A stretch of DNA of 64,000 nt from Rhododendron vialii (GCF_030253575.1 NC_080569.1:3535501-3599500), one strand, 5' to 3'. Positions 12,210-25,046 are shown, counted from the first letter of the stretch. Notes: a model not told the origin generated them from the letters alone. Numbers and translations are program-made.

Positions 12210-13806
12210 AACTAAAATGCCTTCTTTTGTAATTAAAATTATTGTCATTTAATCACGTTATATTCATGAGTCACAAGTCAAATTAATAATTATTTTCCCG
12301 TGCCTTGTGTTGTGCCTGGCTAGAACCGTGTCGTGTCGTGCCCAGCCAAAACCTTGTCGTGCCGTGCCCATTCAACTACCGTGTCAGGCCCGTGCCCGGC
12401 TAGAACCGTGTCGTGTTGTGCCGTGCCCATTCAACTACCGTGTCGTGCCGTGCCGTGCCAGGCCAACTTCCGTGCCGTGCCCGTGCCCGTGCCTGCCCAT
12501 TTTCGTGTCCCATGCCAGTCCGCGTGCCCACTAAAATCGTGCCGTGCTCGTGCCGTGCCAGGGCACGACCGTGCCCGTGCTCGTGCCGTGCCACATTTAA
12601 CCGTGTCGACCCGACCCGTTTGACACCCCTATGTGGAGGGTGTGGTCCGTGTGGAGAGAAAGAAGTCTGGTTCTGGATTTACTTTTTCTCCTATTTCCGG
12701 GACAGTATTGGAGGGAAATTTTGAATTGCAAATTTTTGGGGTTGGGCCCATTAGTTAATTCCAGTCAGCTGTCCCCATCAGCTGGTGTTCGTATGATGTA
12801 CCCAAGGGTGTACCCATAGCATTTTTTATTTTCGTTTCTGTAATGTAACTTTGCTTTGTTTTTTTGGAGTTATTTCTTTCAGTTCTATATTAGGACTTTT
12901 TCGAAGGCTTCCCGCCGCTGTGGGAACAAAAAAATGGAGGTTGTGGAAACCAAAAAAATACATCATAAAAAATTGCACGTAAGTGGATCTTGAATTATTT
13001 ATTGAAGAATATTATTTGATTAATTGATTGGTTTAAGTTAAATTTTTTTTTTTTGCACAAAAAAAGCAACAACTGAAGAAGGCATTCAAAGAAAGGAAAA
13101 CATTGAGGGAAGATATCATCACTTACCAAGAACTTGACTACAAGAAGGGGTTTCCGAAAAAAAGGGAAGCCCCGGCCCGTTTGGGTCAAAAAAATGGAGA
13201 CCCAAAGAAAAGAACTAGAATGGAAACAAGATGAGCTTAAGGACAATGATTCTTTCATAGCGAAGTTGGGGCCGAGATAGAGAAGGGTAAAATGGAGAAA
13301 AAGAAGAAGAAATAGGTTAGCTTGTAATGCCTCGATTTTTCGGAAGCAATATAAAATAAAATCTTAAGAAAATTTGCTAAATAAATATAATTTTCCAAAA
13401 TAAAGTTTAGTTATTACAGTCACAAGATAAATTAACTGATTCAAAATACATTAACTTCAGAGCTGATTCTAGACTTGATACAAATCCGAAACATACTCGA
13501 TCTTCGTTCTTGATATTCTTTCCTTGTCGAACTGCACCATCTTTAAATCCTTTCCATTGAATCATGTGCCCTCTGGCAAATTGATCGCCGAAGCAAACGA
13601 TTTGCCAGGATACAGACGTATCCGTGAGTGATAAATCACCCAGTAGAATAATCTAACCCAACTACCCCCCTTACTTTACAGCTAACAAGTAATCGGATAA
13701 CAAGGAGGCGAAAAGTAAAACAAAGATTTTTCCATATAAATCAGTTATTACTATCCATTAACCTAATGTGAAATCTAAGATCTCTCCACGAGATTTTTCC
13801 TCCCCA
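12210..13806 (+). repeat. Composite tandem array, unit 6 of 6, continuing into the full LTR
   Basis: Last unit. Its LTR part starts at 13323 and does not stop at the breakpoint seen in units 1-5 (about 13806). It continues through the whole LTR to 15929, so this unit holds the ancestral right junction. Acceptor loss and other variants match unit 5. Confidence 0.9.
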
Positions 13807-15929
13807 ACCGCTAGCCATGCTCGGTCCCATGAGATCACTTCCCTTTGCTGTCGCAAATACACCTAAGTTATATACCGAGTGTGCACCCCAATAACTACAA
13901 CAAGGGGAAAGTTTATCATGTCTGAATCACAATTAGGGTTCGCCTATCTTATACACCACTTCACAAATTACTTCACAATCATCACTGGAATTCCGCCAGT
14001 CTATCAATTCATCACTGGACTCCCGTTAGTTTCAATCTCATCACAAATCTCATCACATCTCAAAATCACGCTTGCAGGTAATCTAAAAATAAAACTTTTC
14101 AATTCATCCATTACCTAGCATCGACTTGGTGAATTCTATTCGCATACCACCCCATGTCTCTAGGGTTCAATCTAGCATTCAAATCAAGTATCGGTGCAAT
14201 ATACAATTAAAACGAATAATAATTAAAACAATTAGTAAGCAATGCAATCACGCAACTTTTTATGAATGGGCCATTGCCCTTAATCTCGTATGACCAAAAT
14301 GATAATAAGTAAGAACTTTTTTTTTAAAAGAATTTTAAAAATATATTTTTCTAGACTCTCATTAATTATTTATAAGTAATTAGATTGATTAAAAACTAAT
14401 TAAATATATTAATTAGGTAAAATTTTTAGAATAATTAACATGACCTTAATAAGAGTTCTAAAGGTCCTATGCAACCAGTTGAGTGTCAAGAGTTGGGTTC
14501 GGAGGGTCGCGGGATTATTTTTAATAAAGATATTAACAAAAGTTGTCGAAAGTAAAATAAATGGATAATAAATTATTTAATAAATAAAATAGGTCGAGGT
14601 TTATAAAGTTTCATTTTCGGAAGGTAAGGAGTCTAAATAAAATTACTCGGGCATTAATAATAAGGTTTATAAGGTCGTACGGAAATTTTAATTGAAAATA
14701 CTGTAAAAATAATAATAAATAGTAAATTAAGTAAAAATATATGAAGTTAACAACATATCATCTTTGAGATGCGAGGAGTCTAAAAAAAATAGTTTGGGTG
14801 GAAAAACGTTCTTCGGAAGGTCGTAAAGATTTTTCGTTTGTAAAATCTTAAAAAATAACGAATAAATAAATAATAAATAGATAAATAAATAAATAAAATA
14901 TGATATTAAAAAGGTATGATATTTGAGGTGTGAAAAGTCTAGAAAAAATAGTTCAGGTGTCAAAAATGAGGTTTGAAAGGTCGCAAAATTGTTTCGAAAC
15001 ATTTAAAACCGACTCAATCTACCAGATAAATTAAACTGATATAACTAATATATTTTATACTAATATTATATTACACTGTAAGAAAATAATATCAGGTCAG
15101 TAGTTTTCATAATATTAATATCATAAGAATTTGTAAAATAAATATCCTAAGGGTCATCTTCTACGTAAATAATTACAAATAATGTGTCAGATTCAAAAAT
15201 AATATCAAATTGGTGAATATTGCAGAAAACGAGCGGTAAGCTATATTTTTCGTTCGGGCTCATTTCATGCCCTAATAAATAGTCAAAATAATTTAATTAT
15301 ACTTAGAGAAAGTAGAGAAGTAGTTGGATAGGATTATAATACCTCGATTGAATCGAATTGAATAAAAAACGAAACTTGAATTTTTGGAGAAGGTGACTTC
15401 GGTTTCTTCGATCGGGAGACCTTGGGTCCGAATTGGATGATGTTTAGAGATGCTTGGGGTTGGGAAAAAAGTTTGGAATGGTCAATTTGGATTTCGGTTG
15501 ATTTTTGGACACAAACCCACTTTTCTCTCTCTTACTTTCTCTCTCTAAAATTCCATGGATTGAAGCTTGGTTTTCTCCGAGTTCTCTTTCTATTCAGGAC
15601 TGGTGGGGCGTGGGGAGTATCGTGGTATGCCCTAGGGTCAGAGTGATGGGGTATTTATAGGAGAATTTTGAAGAGGGTGATAGAATTGAATTAATGAAAA
15701 TTTTATCTCTTGGGCTTTGAGATGGACAAGATAAGGATGGATATATGGTCAGGGAGGAAGTAGAGACTGAGTGGGAGAGGGAGAGACGGGAGGAGATAAA
15801 TGCATGTATGCATGTAGAAGAAAAAAAATTCATATATGAATATATATATATATGTAAAAAAAATTTAAGGCCTAATAATATTAATACTATTATTAAAAAA
15901 AAATAGGGTTGAAAATCCGGGTCGTTACA
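13323..15929 (+). mobile_element. Solo long LTR, complete, with 5-bp target duplication
   Basis: It starts TGTAATGCCTCGATTTTTCG and ends GGGTCGTTACA, about 2.6 kb. It is flanked by TAGCT on both sides (13318-13322 and 15930-15934), the target duplication length of LTR retrotransposons. No internal gag-pol region follows, so it is a solo LTR, the usual product of recombination between the two LTRs of one element. Its first 483 bp form the right end of array unit 6. No open frame of note lies inside. Assignment to Ty3/gypsy rests only on length and terminal words. Confidence 0.85.
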
Positions 15930-15934
15930 TAGCT

Positions 15935-18536
15935 TAACTTCAACTGCAATTTCAAAAGAAGAATTTCGGTCTTTTCCTTTTTTAAGTTGTTGAGTAGAGA
16001 AGGAATAGTATTTTCGGTACCAACTGTTGCACTGTTTAATGTGATTTGTGTTGATGCTTTGCTTGAGTTGGATCCTTGAAATTTTTCTGAGAGACATTAG
16101 AAAACTCACTTTGTTCACGTACCCTCATTGCATTCTTTTCATTTCTTTTTTCTGGTTCCATTCTTGTAGGCTTTAAAAAGTTGACCCAACTTGTGGTGGC
16201 AATTCCATTAACAAAACACGCTTTCAAGTTTATTTTATTTTGGCGAGGAATAATTTCAAACATGTATTGAGTATTTGAGTGTGGTATTATAATTCCATCA
16301 TTATCCATGACAGTAAGAGGTTTCAAGCGAAGTTGATTTCGAGGGCAGAACAATCACACTTGCAAAGTCCTCAATATTTTGATCATTTTTGCTTCGCTAT
16401 TCGATTGAGAGGTGATTTAAGTAGGATTGGAATGTAAATTCAAAGGGCTAAAACTTTGTCGATATAGAAAATTTTGATTTGGATGTTGGATAGGTCAAAA
16501 TGGGTATTGTAAGATAAACCTTGTATGATGAGAGTTATTTCAGCTATTTTAGAAATGGACCGAGAGAGGTAGATTCATTAGAATAAATGATTTGATGACT
16601 ACAACCTTAAAATGGTGCACGATTTTGCGAACAATGATGCCATTGTAAGTCCCAAGTCTACTAGGAATGAAGCTGGATTGGAATGAGACAGAGGAGGATC
16701 CTATTGATGACTTGGGGTTGATGGAACCGGAGGTAAAGACATCCTAGATCACTCACACGAGTAGATATGAATAAGGTTCCAGTTCTGGAAAACCCCGAAT
16801 GAAGGCCATCAGGTCTGGGGACTTTCTAGGATTTGAAGAACCAAAGAATATTTTTAACTTCTTCCAGGCCGGGGATAGACGAGAAGGTGGAATGGGAGTT
16901 GGAGTAATTGTTGGGGAAGGGGAATGAGGGGGTCCAAGATGGGGACCAACCGAGAGACCCGATCGAAGTGAACAAGGTGGAGAAGTGGTCAACAAGGTTT
17001 TGACGTTAGGCTCAGAATAGACCATGACTTTTTTAAGGGCAAGGATTCTATTGTTTCTTCAATGGGCAAGAGTGGTGATATGAAAGAATCTGAGTATTTC
17101 GGTCTCCGTCCTTGACTTAACTGCATGCCCAAATCCTCTTCGAGTACGAGGAGATCGATTATTATACTCAGCCATGAGAGATTTTTCGAGAGAGTGGAGA
17201 AATGCACTATTTACCAAGGGCATGTTGGACACCTTGAAGGTGGGCCAGCTGGACCCGTTTTTTACGATAGCTAGAAAATGTTACTACCAAACTATTCCTT
17301 ATTCCAGATGGCGACTTTGGCTAGCTACAAAGAGGGTAGTGCCATTGTGAAGGTCAGTGGAGGGTTTCAATTAAGCAATCATTATAAGGAAGCTTAAAAT
17401 GGAGGGATTAGAGTACCACATAGCTAGGTTCAAACGAAAAGGTCTAGGGGTGTTTGGAAAAAGGGTATTCCAATCGGTGTTTGCCAAGGATCTATCAAGG
17501 TGCGAACAAAGAGTTTGATGGCACGCAATTTGTCCAAGTGTACGTGCAAACTCAAACTGTGGCTATCAAGGCATTGAATATTTGGGAGAGTCTAGTTTAA
17601 AATTTCATGATCTAATTCAACTACATGCACTTGATCTTGATCACAGAAGATTCGACACTCATGGGAAATAAAGAAGTCAATGTTAGTGTGCACTTGTAGG
17701 TTGTCCAACGATTGTCATCTTCAGTAAAATGGATTAACAAACAAAGAAGAAATAATCTTTTTTTTTAATGTTAAAAGTCCAAACACTAGTGACTGCAAGC
17801 TCTATAATAACGTAGCCACATGAAGACCGCAAACTATCAGAATGTAAAGATATAAGAATATTTGGTTGTTATTGAGTTAAATATAGGAACTTAGCTTCGG
17901 TATTGGACCGAATCCTTCCTGCATTGGATTTGCCAAAGCAGGCAGACCAGACCCCAAAGTAGGCAAGATGGGCCTAACGGTAGTGGGCTGTGCGGGCCGG
18001 CCTTTTGAATGGCCCTAGGTAGGAGCCCAGGGTCCTTTAGAGAGTTATGTTCTTCCTAAGAGTTCTACAACACTTTCCTCTACTCCTGTATATACTAACT
18101 TGATTGTCGGAGTGTCCTCGGACTGACTCAAACCCGACGACGCGAATGGTTGTTTCTCTCGCAGAGTAGCATAGGAGGGAGAGAGGACGTTCGGATCTAC
18201 CAAGAGACCAAACTCAAACCACCACCCCACATTTTTGAATTGGAATTTGACCTTATAAAGCTTATATGATCTGTCCACCTGAGCAAATGAATGGTCATTC
18301 TTCCACCTCAGTTGAATTGAGCCTTCTGTACAATAGCCTGACAGGTACAAATTCTTGCAGCATATAAGATATATAGTGACGGATCCAGAAATTTTGGATA
18401 GAAGGGTCACTTTTTAAGCATAAACTAAATAAAAATACCTACAATCTAATATAAAAAGATTATGCGTTCAAAAAAATATGACGAGAATAAAAAATGAACG
18501 GCGGTTTTGGGGACACCTAAAGAAACACTCCAAAAC
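15935..18536 (+). other. Region without a recognised gene; old repeat remnants
   Basis: The first part (15987-16200) is host sequence that resumes after the LTR. It is closely similar to 25047-25280 (shared words include aagttgttgagtagagaag and gatgctttgcttgagttgga). From 16200 to 18410 I see only short frames with stops on both strands and no motif that I can assign. A 121-codon frame on the minus strand (18045-18410) has no recognisable domain. A gacggatccagaaattttgg word near 18378 is of a kind often found at plant repeat ends. Confidence 0.4.
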
Positions 18537-21083
18537 TGTAATGATTCGGATTTTTGACCCAATTTTTTTTTCTAAATATAATATTATTAGAATTATTTTT
18601 CTTAATGTAATTCTTTTTTTTAAATACAATTATGCATGCAATATATACATGCATTTTTTTTAAATTTTTTTCCACACACACATGCGTGTATGCACACTCC
18701 TTCTCCTCCCTCACCTCAAACTCCTTCCGTCTCTTCGTCTCCTACTCAGTCTTTATTTCCTCCCTAACCCTCAAATCAAGCCCAATTCGTCAATTCCAAA
18801 TCTCATGAACCCAACCTCATTAAATTCACCCTTATCCTCTTCCACCAAAATTCTCCTATAAATACCCCACCCCATTGACCCACGAAAATACCACGATATT
18901 TCGCACACTCCACCGACCAGAAAAAAAGAGAAAAACAGAAGAAACCCAAGCTCCAATCAATGGAGTTTTAGAGAGAGAAAGAAAGAGAGAGAAAAGTGGG
19001 TTTTGTACCAAGACCCGACCGAAATCCAATTTGATCGTTCCAAACTCTTCTCATAACTCCTAGCATCACCAAGCATCGTCCAATTTGGTCCCAAAGTCTC
19101 CCGATCAAAAAAATCGAAGTCTTCTTCCCCAAAATTCAAGATTCGTTTTTAAATCAATTCGATCCGATTAAAGGTATTATAATCCATTCCAACCTCTTCT
19201 CCAAGTATATTAAGTATTTATATGCTTAACCCTATGTCCCGAACAAAAAAAATATAGTTCACCGTGCGTCTTCTGTTATATTTACCAATTTGATATTATT
19301 TTTGAGTCTGACACCTTATTTGTAATTATTTACGAATAATATAACCTATGTGCTATTTATTTTACAATCTTTCTGATATTAATATTATGAAAAACTACTG
19401 ACTTGATATTATTTTCTTATAATATAATATCATCTTAGTATAAAACGTATTAATTATATCATTTTAATTTATCTGGTAGATTGAATTGATTAATAAAAGT
19501 TTTTAAATTAATAATACTCCTATTTATTAATTTTAGATGTTTCGAAACAACTTTGCGACCTTCCAAACCTTATTTTTAATACCTGAACTATTTTTCCTAG
19601 ACTTTTTACATCTCAAGGACCATAACTTGTTAAGATCATATTTTTTTTATTTAATTATCTATTTATTAAATTATTTATTAGTTATCTATCAAAGTTTACA
19701 AACGAAAAATCTTGCGACCTTCCAAACAATATTTTAACACCCAAACTAATTTTTTCTGGACTCTTTGCATCTCAAAGATGATATCTTGTTAAATTAATAT
19801 TTTTTTATTTAATTTACCATTTATTGTTATTTCTATAGCGTTTCCAATCAAAAATTCCTTACGACCTTATAAACCATATTATTAATGCCCGGGTAGTTTT
19901 ATTTAGACTCCTTACATTTTGAAGAAGAAAATTTGTTAATCTCAACATATTTTATTTATTAGATTATTTATTATCTATTACTTCACTTTCGGCCACTTTA
20001 TTTAACGTCTTTATTTAAATTAATTCCGCGACTCTTCGAACCCAACTTTTGACACTCTACTGGTTGCATAGGACCTTTAGGACTCTTATTAAGGTCATGT
20101 TAATTATTCTAATATTTTACCTAATTAATGCATTTAATGAGTTTTTAATTAATCTAATTACTTGAAAATAATTAATAGGAGCTTAGAATTTTTTTTTAAT
20201 TCTTTTAAAAAGTTCTTACTTATTATCATTTGGTCATGCGATATTAAGGGCAACGGCCCATTCATAAAAAGTTGCGTGATTGATTGCTTACTAATTGTTT
20301 TAATTATTATTCGTTTTAATTGCATATTGCCCGATACTTGATTTGAAATGCTAGATTGGACCCTAGAGACATGGGGTGGTATGCGAATAGAATTCACCTA
20401 GACGATGCTAGGTAATGGATGAATTGGAAAGTTTTATTTTTAGATTGCCTGCAGACGTGATTTTGAGATGTGATGAGATTTGTGATGAGATTGAAACTGG
20501 CGTGTGTTCAGTGATGAATTGATAAACTGGCATGTGTCCAGTGATAAATTGATAAACTGACGTGTGTCCAGTGATGATGGTGAAGTGGTATATAAGTGAT
20601 GATGGGAGGAAAGATCTCGCGGAGAGATCTTAGATTTCACATTAGGATAATGAATAGTAATAAATTGGTGTTTGTAAATCCTTATTCTGCTCTTTCGCAT
20701 TATTATTATCTTGTTGCTTGTTAGCTGTAAAGTAAGAGGGGTGGTTGGGTTGAATTATTCTACTGGGTGATTTATCACTCACGGATACGTCTGTATTCTG
20801 GCAAATCGTTTGCTTCGGCGATCAATTTGCCAAAGGGCGCAGGATTCACTGGAGAGGATTCAAAGATGGTGCAGTTTGACACGAAAAGAATATCAGGAAT
20901 GAAGATCGAGTATGCGTCAGATTTGTATCAAGCCTAGAGTCAGTTCTGAAGTTAATGTATTTTGAATCAGTAAATTTATCTTGTGACTGTAATAGCTAAA
21001 CTTTATTTTGGAAAATTATATTTATTTAGCAAATTTTCTTAAAATTTTATTTTACTTTGCTTCCGAAAAATCGGGGCGTTACA
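18537..21083 (-). mobile_element. Solo long LTR in the opposite orientation
   Basis: The reverse complement matches the complete LTR at 13323-15929 along its whole length. On the + strand it runs from TGTAATGATTCGG (18537) to CGGGGCGTTACA (21083), about 2.55 kb. The flanking pentamers AAAAC (18532-18536) and AAATC (21084-21088) agree at four of five positions, consistent with a slightly decayed target duplication. A short tandem repeat of about 36 bp (three copies, about 20493-20575, containing the gtgtccagtgat word) lies inside. No coding region is present. Confidence 0.85.
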
Positions 21084-21335
21084 AAATCTTCATATCATAA
21101 TTTCCGATCAAATTATGATGATTTGAGCCGTTTAATATGTTCAGAACGTGATTTTAAGGGTACCTATGAAAAATTGGCAAAAAAAATGACAAGGAAGGTT
21201 GATTTGAGCAGTTTTTTATTGAACCGTTTAATAAAAAACTGTTCGGATGAAGGTTTTTTCGGTCATTTTTTTTTTTGTTGATTTCTCGCAGGTATCCTTA
21301 GAATCAAGTTTTGATTACATTGAGCTTAAGCAAAC
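21084..21335 (+). mobile_element. Fold-back MITE of the gatttgagcagtttt family, member 1
   Basis: An inverted-repeat element: the left arm (ccgatcaaattatgatgatt, then gaacgtgattttaaggg) is answered in inverse by the right arm (ccttagaatcaag, then attgagc). The centre has mirrored gcagttttttattgaaccg and cggtttaataaaaaactg words. The same arms occur at 22952-23335 and in the last intron of ATG9 (32912-33282), so this is a dispersed family. Exact ends are not clear here. Confidence 0.6.
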
Positions 21336-22027
21336 AAGACAGATAAGACGCTCCTGAATGGATATATGAGAAGTTGGCATCCAGTGGGGATATTCTCATA
21401 TGGTAAGCCTTTGATCTGTGATTTCTGTCTTGTTTGTCTTAATTACTCTTTAATGTTCCAAAGTCTGTTTGTGGTATGAAATTTTGCTTCTCCTTTGGAG
21501 ATGCTCTAAGTTGCCAATTTAGTTTGGAAAGGAAAACTCTTTTTTGTTGTTGTTGTTGTTTTGTTCCAGATGCTAATGGATATCCCTTAAGAGTTTAGAC
21601 ATTCCCTTTAGGCATTTAGATATATGTGAACGTATCTGATACAGTCCATAAAGGGGACAAGAAGAACAAGATTAAGGAAGCATTCACGTTTGGAAATTGC
21701 TTAGTTTCAAGCCAAACTCTTCCAGAACAATTGTATTAATGTATGGGGATTGTCTCTAGTTCTAATCGTCCATGGGCTGTAGGGGTCGTCCATGGGTTGT
21801 CTTGCGGGTCAAGTTATTTATTTGGTAATTTCATTATGTCTTATTTAGGTTTAGATTGATTTTAGAAGCTAAAAATTTAGTAGTTTTGCCTTATTTTTAA
21901 ATTAGGAAGTCTATAGTCTATATAAAAGGAGTTAAATAACATGAGAAATTTGAGAGCTTTTGAACCCTCTTTATGGATTGTGTGATGCAAATATGCAATC
22001 AAACCCTATTGGAATTTCTAATTAAAT
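21336..22027 (+). other. No gene seen
   Basis: AT-rich sequence with a short ttgttg microsatellite at 21545-21560. No open frame with recognisable content and no clear repeat boundary. Confidence 0.5.
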
Positions 22028-22377
22028 AGGGGTGGGTATCGTGCCGTGTCCTTATTTGTGTCGTATTATTTCGGGTTTCGTGTCTTTTCGGATTCGTGTC
22101 AAAACTCCTATTAACATAAACGTGTCAAATATTTTGACACTAACTGAACCTGCTTAAAACCGTGTCGTGTTCGAGTTGACGCTATTAAGACTCCGAGTTT
22201 TTTTTTTTTAATGTACATAAATAATGCACATGACAGTGTTTAACATGAACAAGATCCAATAACAAAAAATGATGACATTTTTAATATCATTATAATCACA
22301 TAAATGGTAAAACACACGCAAAAAAAAAAAAAAAAATCATGACGTTAAAAATTGTCTTAAGCCACAAATAGACGGAC

Positions 22378-22742
22378 CTGGGGGCTGCTGTCCCGGCCGA
22401 GGGGGCCCCGCTCCGGTCTTGCTCCAACGATCGAAAACGTTCACTTCGTAGAGCTCGTCGAGTTGAATAAGTATATAAAAAATCAGTTTGATCGGATATC
22501 TTTAAGTGCCTGATCGGAACACATATAACTTTCCAATAATAGGTTCTATTAGATGTGATTCAGTGTTTCGGATCCATTCTTTTCAAGATGAAAAGGTTTC
22601 AATGAGGCACTTAATGATATTTGATCGAGCTGATTTTTTACGTACTTGTTCAACTCAACGAGCTCTACGAAGTGAACGTTTCCGATCATTGGAGCGAGAT
22701 CGGAGCGGAGCCCCCTCGGCTGGGACAGCACGCCGCACCCCA
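22378..22742. mobile_element. Long fold-back element with GC-rich arms
   Basis: Two arms of about 130 bp face each other. The left arm runs through gctgtcccggccgaggggg, ctccaacgatcgaaaacgtt and cacttcgtagagctcgtcga. The right arm runs through caacgagctctacgaagtga, acgtttccgatcattggag and ccccctcggctgggacagc. A short spacer (about 22515-22600) separates them. There is no coding capacity. A hairpin this long and GC-rich is characteristic of fold-back or MITE-type DNA transposons. Confidence 0.7.
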
Positions 22743-22951
22743 GCCCTAAATATAGACATCTTAAGTCTCAGAATCCCATGAAGAGGTCACCCACAAAGCT
22801 AACGCTTTGGCCTTCTGAAACTTGCTAGACACATATTCAAAAAAAAAAAAAAAAACTTGCTAGACTGCTAGGTGGAAGGCTTAAGCAGGAGAAGCCAAAT
22901 TAGGGCATAGTGCGGAGTTTTTCGTGCCTATATATATATATATATATATAG

Positions 22952-23335
22952 TAATCTTCAGGTAAGGACCTTAAGATAAGGCCCTTATATACGGACCTTA
23001 TATATGGACCTTCCCATTTCTTACATTTCTTGATCGGATTTCGATGATCCGAGCCGCTCAATGTGATCAGAACGTGATTTTAAGGGAACCTGCGAGAAAT
23101 CAAAAATTGTAAAAAAAAATGACCGGAAAGAGCTTGATTTGAGCAGTTTTTTTTAACCGTTTAATAAAAAACTGTTTGGAACTGTTCGGATGAAGCCCTT
23201 CCTGATCATTTTTTTTGATGATTTCTCGCGGGGACCCTTAAAATCACGTTATGATCATATTGAGCGGCTCGAATCATTGAAATTCGATCGGGATCAATGA
23301 GGTCCTTATAAGGAGGTCCTTATAAGAAGGGAGCT
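22952..23335. mobile_element. Fold-back MITE of the gatttgagcagtttt family, member 2
   Basis: Inverted arms: gatccgagccgctcaatgtg then gaacgtgattttaaggg on the left, and cccttaaaatcacgttatg then attgagcggctcgaatc on the right. The terminal gtccttataagg words are also mirrored. TA-rich sequence flanks both sides (22920-22951 and 23338-23349), so the insertion was probably into a TA repeat and the target duplication cannot be read unambiguously. It is clearly related to 21084-21335 and to the copy in ATG9 intron 8. Confidence 0.7.
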
Positions 23336-23789
23336 CATATATATAATATGTTTTGCTCTCGAGATTTTAATTAATTTTTCACTTTTGTAGCATGGAAACA
23401 CAGTGATTAAGCTATTAGATATTCAGTTGATTTTGATCATGGAAAATAATTTCTATAATGGGTTGTAAATAATATGCATGTCTTGCATTAATTATGTTTT
23501 TTTTTTTTTAAAATCGGCCATTTCCATAATTACGTTGATATTTCCCTATACTAGTTGACTAGACATGATTTTGAAAATCAAATCTTCATCTGATTAGGAA
23601 ATTCAAAAGAATCAAATCTACTCGTGTCATTTCGGGTTAATACACGGAAAAATAAACAATTATCCATGTCCTTATTGAGTTACACGAGTCTAACCCATAT
23701 TCGTCTTGTTTAATTTTCATGTTGGCGGGTCATGCCATACTCGTGTTCGTATTGTGTTGAAGGGTCATGTTTGGAATTTCCACCCCTGT

Positions 23790-25046
23790 GCCTAAACCCT
23801 CTAGGAGTGATTCCTAGAGCGTTCCCTTTTTTTTCATAAGAACAGCCCTGATTTCTGTTCATGAAGTTACTGTTCACAGTCCTAAATCACATAAAATAGA
23901 ACTGGAAGATTACCTATTCCTAGCTCCAAAACCCTACTTTTTCGTTACCCCATTGAAACACTAAAATCCCTTATTGTCCTACATCAGTATCCTCAACGTG
24001 ACGGTGTCCTACTTTTTAGATGAATAACAAATCTGTGTGTCTGTTTCGTATATGTTATGTGCTGACAACTTTGCTAATAACTTTGATGATATATTTGCAA
24101 TTATTAGCAAAATGCTACATAATCATTTGGTAAATGATCCAAAAGATGAATTATATTATCCAATCAAGCACTACTTAAGAACATTGAAATATGATATTTG
24201 GTGCTCTAATTACTAATTATTATGCTTACTAGGTGGAGTAGTAGTTAGTGGCACAGTGGTGCTAAGCTAAATGTTTGCTCATCCTTAAGTGTATTTAAGG
24301 TTTTGGCGTGAATGTATTATCTTTAGGGTAAGCAAATACGAATATGTTAGGCTTTGTTTGGTTTCTAGTTTGCGTTTTGATGTTGTTTTTTTGGGATCGT
24401 CTGTTTGGGTTGTAGAACTTTGGATGTGCGGTCTATTTAGTATCTATGGTAAGTTTATGTTTTCTCAACAAAACCCTTGAGAAGTTTACAATCTAAAAAA
24501 AGTCAAATTAAACATTCATCGGTTACTCAGATAACAAAACAGGTCCTTTTGTCTACCATATTTATGTCTTTTTCACAAGGTTGGCCCCTCTCCTCTTTTG
24601 TTCTTAGTTTTCCGCACAAGTCAACTAATTTTGTTCTCGATTTTTCATATTCTGGGAATTTTTTTTTCTTTCGGTAGGATCAAGAAAACGCTCTGCATCA
24701 CGCTAGCTTGTTACCATTTTTGTGTTCTTATGACAACCCTATAATTACCATATCCGTGAGTAATAGTTGCTTTTAATTTTGAGCCATCTTGATCCAACCA
24801 TACTATTAATGTTTGCAAGCTTTTTTCGGACATTTATGTACAGATTTTTGTATTGCCGACAAATATCGCCAGATCAAGAACTCCGGATATCCTTAAAGCA
24901 CACTCCGTAACCGTAAGTTGTGCCATGTTTGATGATCTGAAGGAATTAGTGAAGTTGACTCGAGGCGAAGAAAGTCACATATGTATATGAAATTTGAATA
25001 GTTTCGGGGGAGCTAGAATTTCTATCAAAAATTCGTCAGTTTTTTT
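23790..25046 (+). other. No gene seen
   Basis: AT-rich sequence with short frames on both strands (for example a 63-codon frame from 24289 on the + strand) but no motif, signal or splice pattern that I can support. Confidence 0.5.

Larger units (their letters stand above)
22028..23789 (+). mobile_element. hAT-like element with other elements nested inside
   Basis: The left end aggggtgggtatcgtgccg and right end ggaatttccacccct form short inverted termini of the AGGGGTGG type. Both ends carry the same GC-rich lexicon (cgtgtcgtgttcgagtt, cgtgttcgtattgtgttg), as do other non-autonomous hAT-like repeats here. The middle is taken up by a fold-back element (22378-22742) and a MITE (22952-23335), which accounts for the length. 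I could not find a convincing 8-bp target duplication, so the ends are provisional. Confidence 0.45.

Noticed and set aside
4392..13806. Tandem repeats as a possible CRISPR array
   Set aside because: Units of 1.5 kb with transposon content in a plant nuclear genome; no short repeat-spacer pattern.
4392..13806. Centromeric or ribosomal satellite
   Set aside because: Unit composition is clearly hAT plus LTR plus host DNA; no rRNA sequence, and the array is flanked by its own ancestral junctions.
15987..16200. Possible end of a cellulose-synthase-like gene
   Set aside because: Only a short hydrophobic frame in the second copy (25059-25241) gave a faint resemblance; no conserved motif could be shown.
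18045..18410. 121-codon minus-strand frame
   Set aside because: No recognisable domain, no supporting neighbours; lies in a repeat-rich stretch, so treated as chance.
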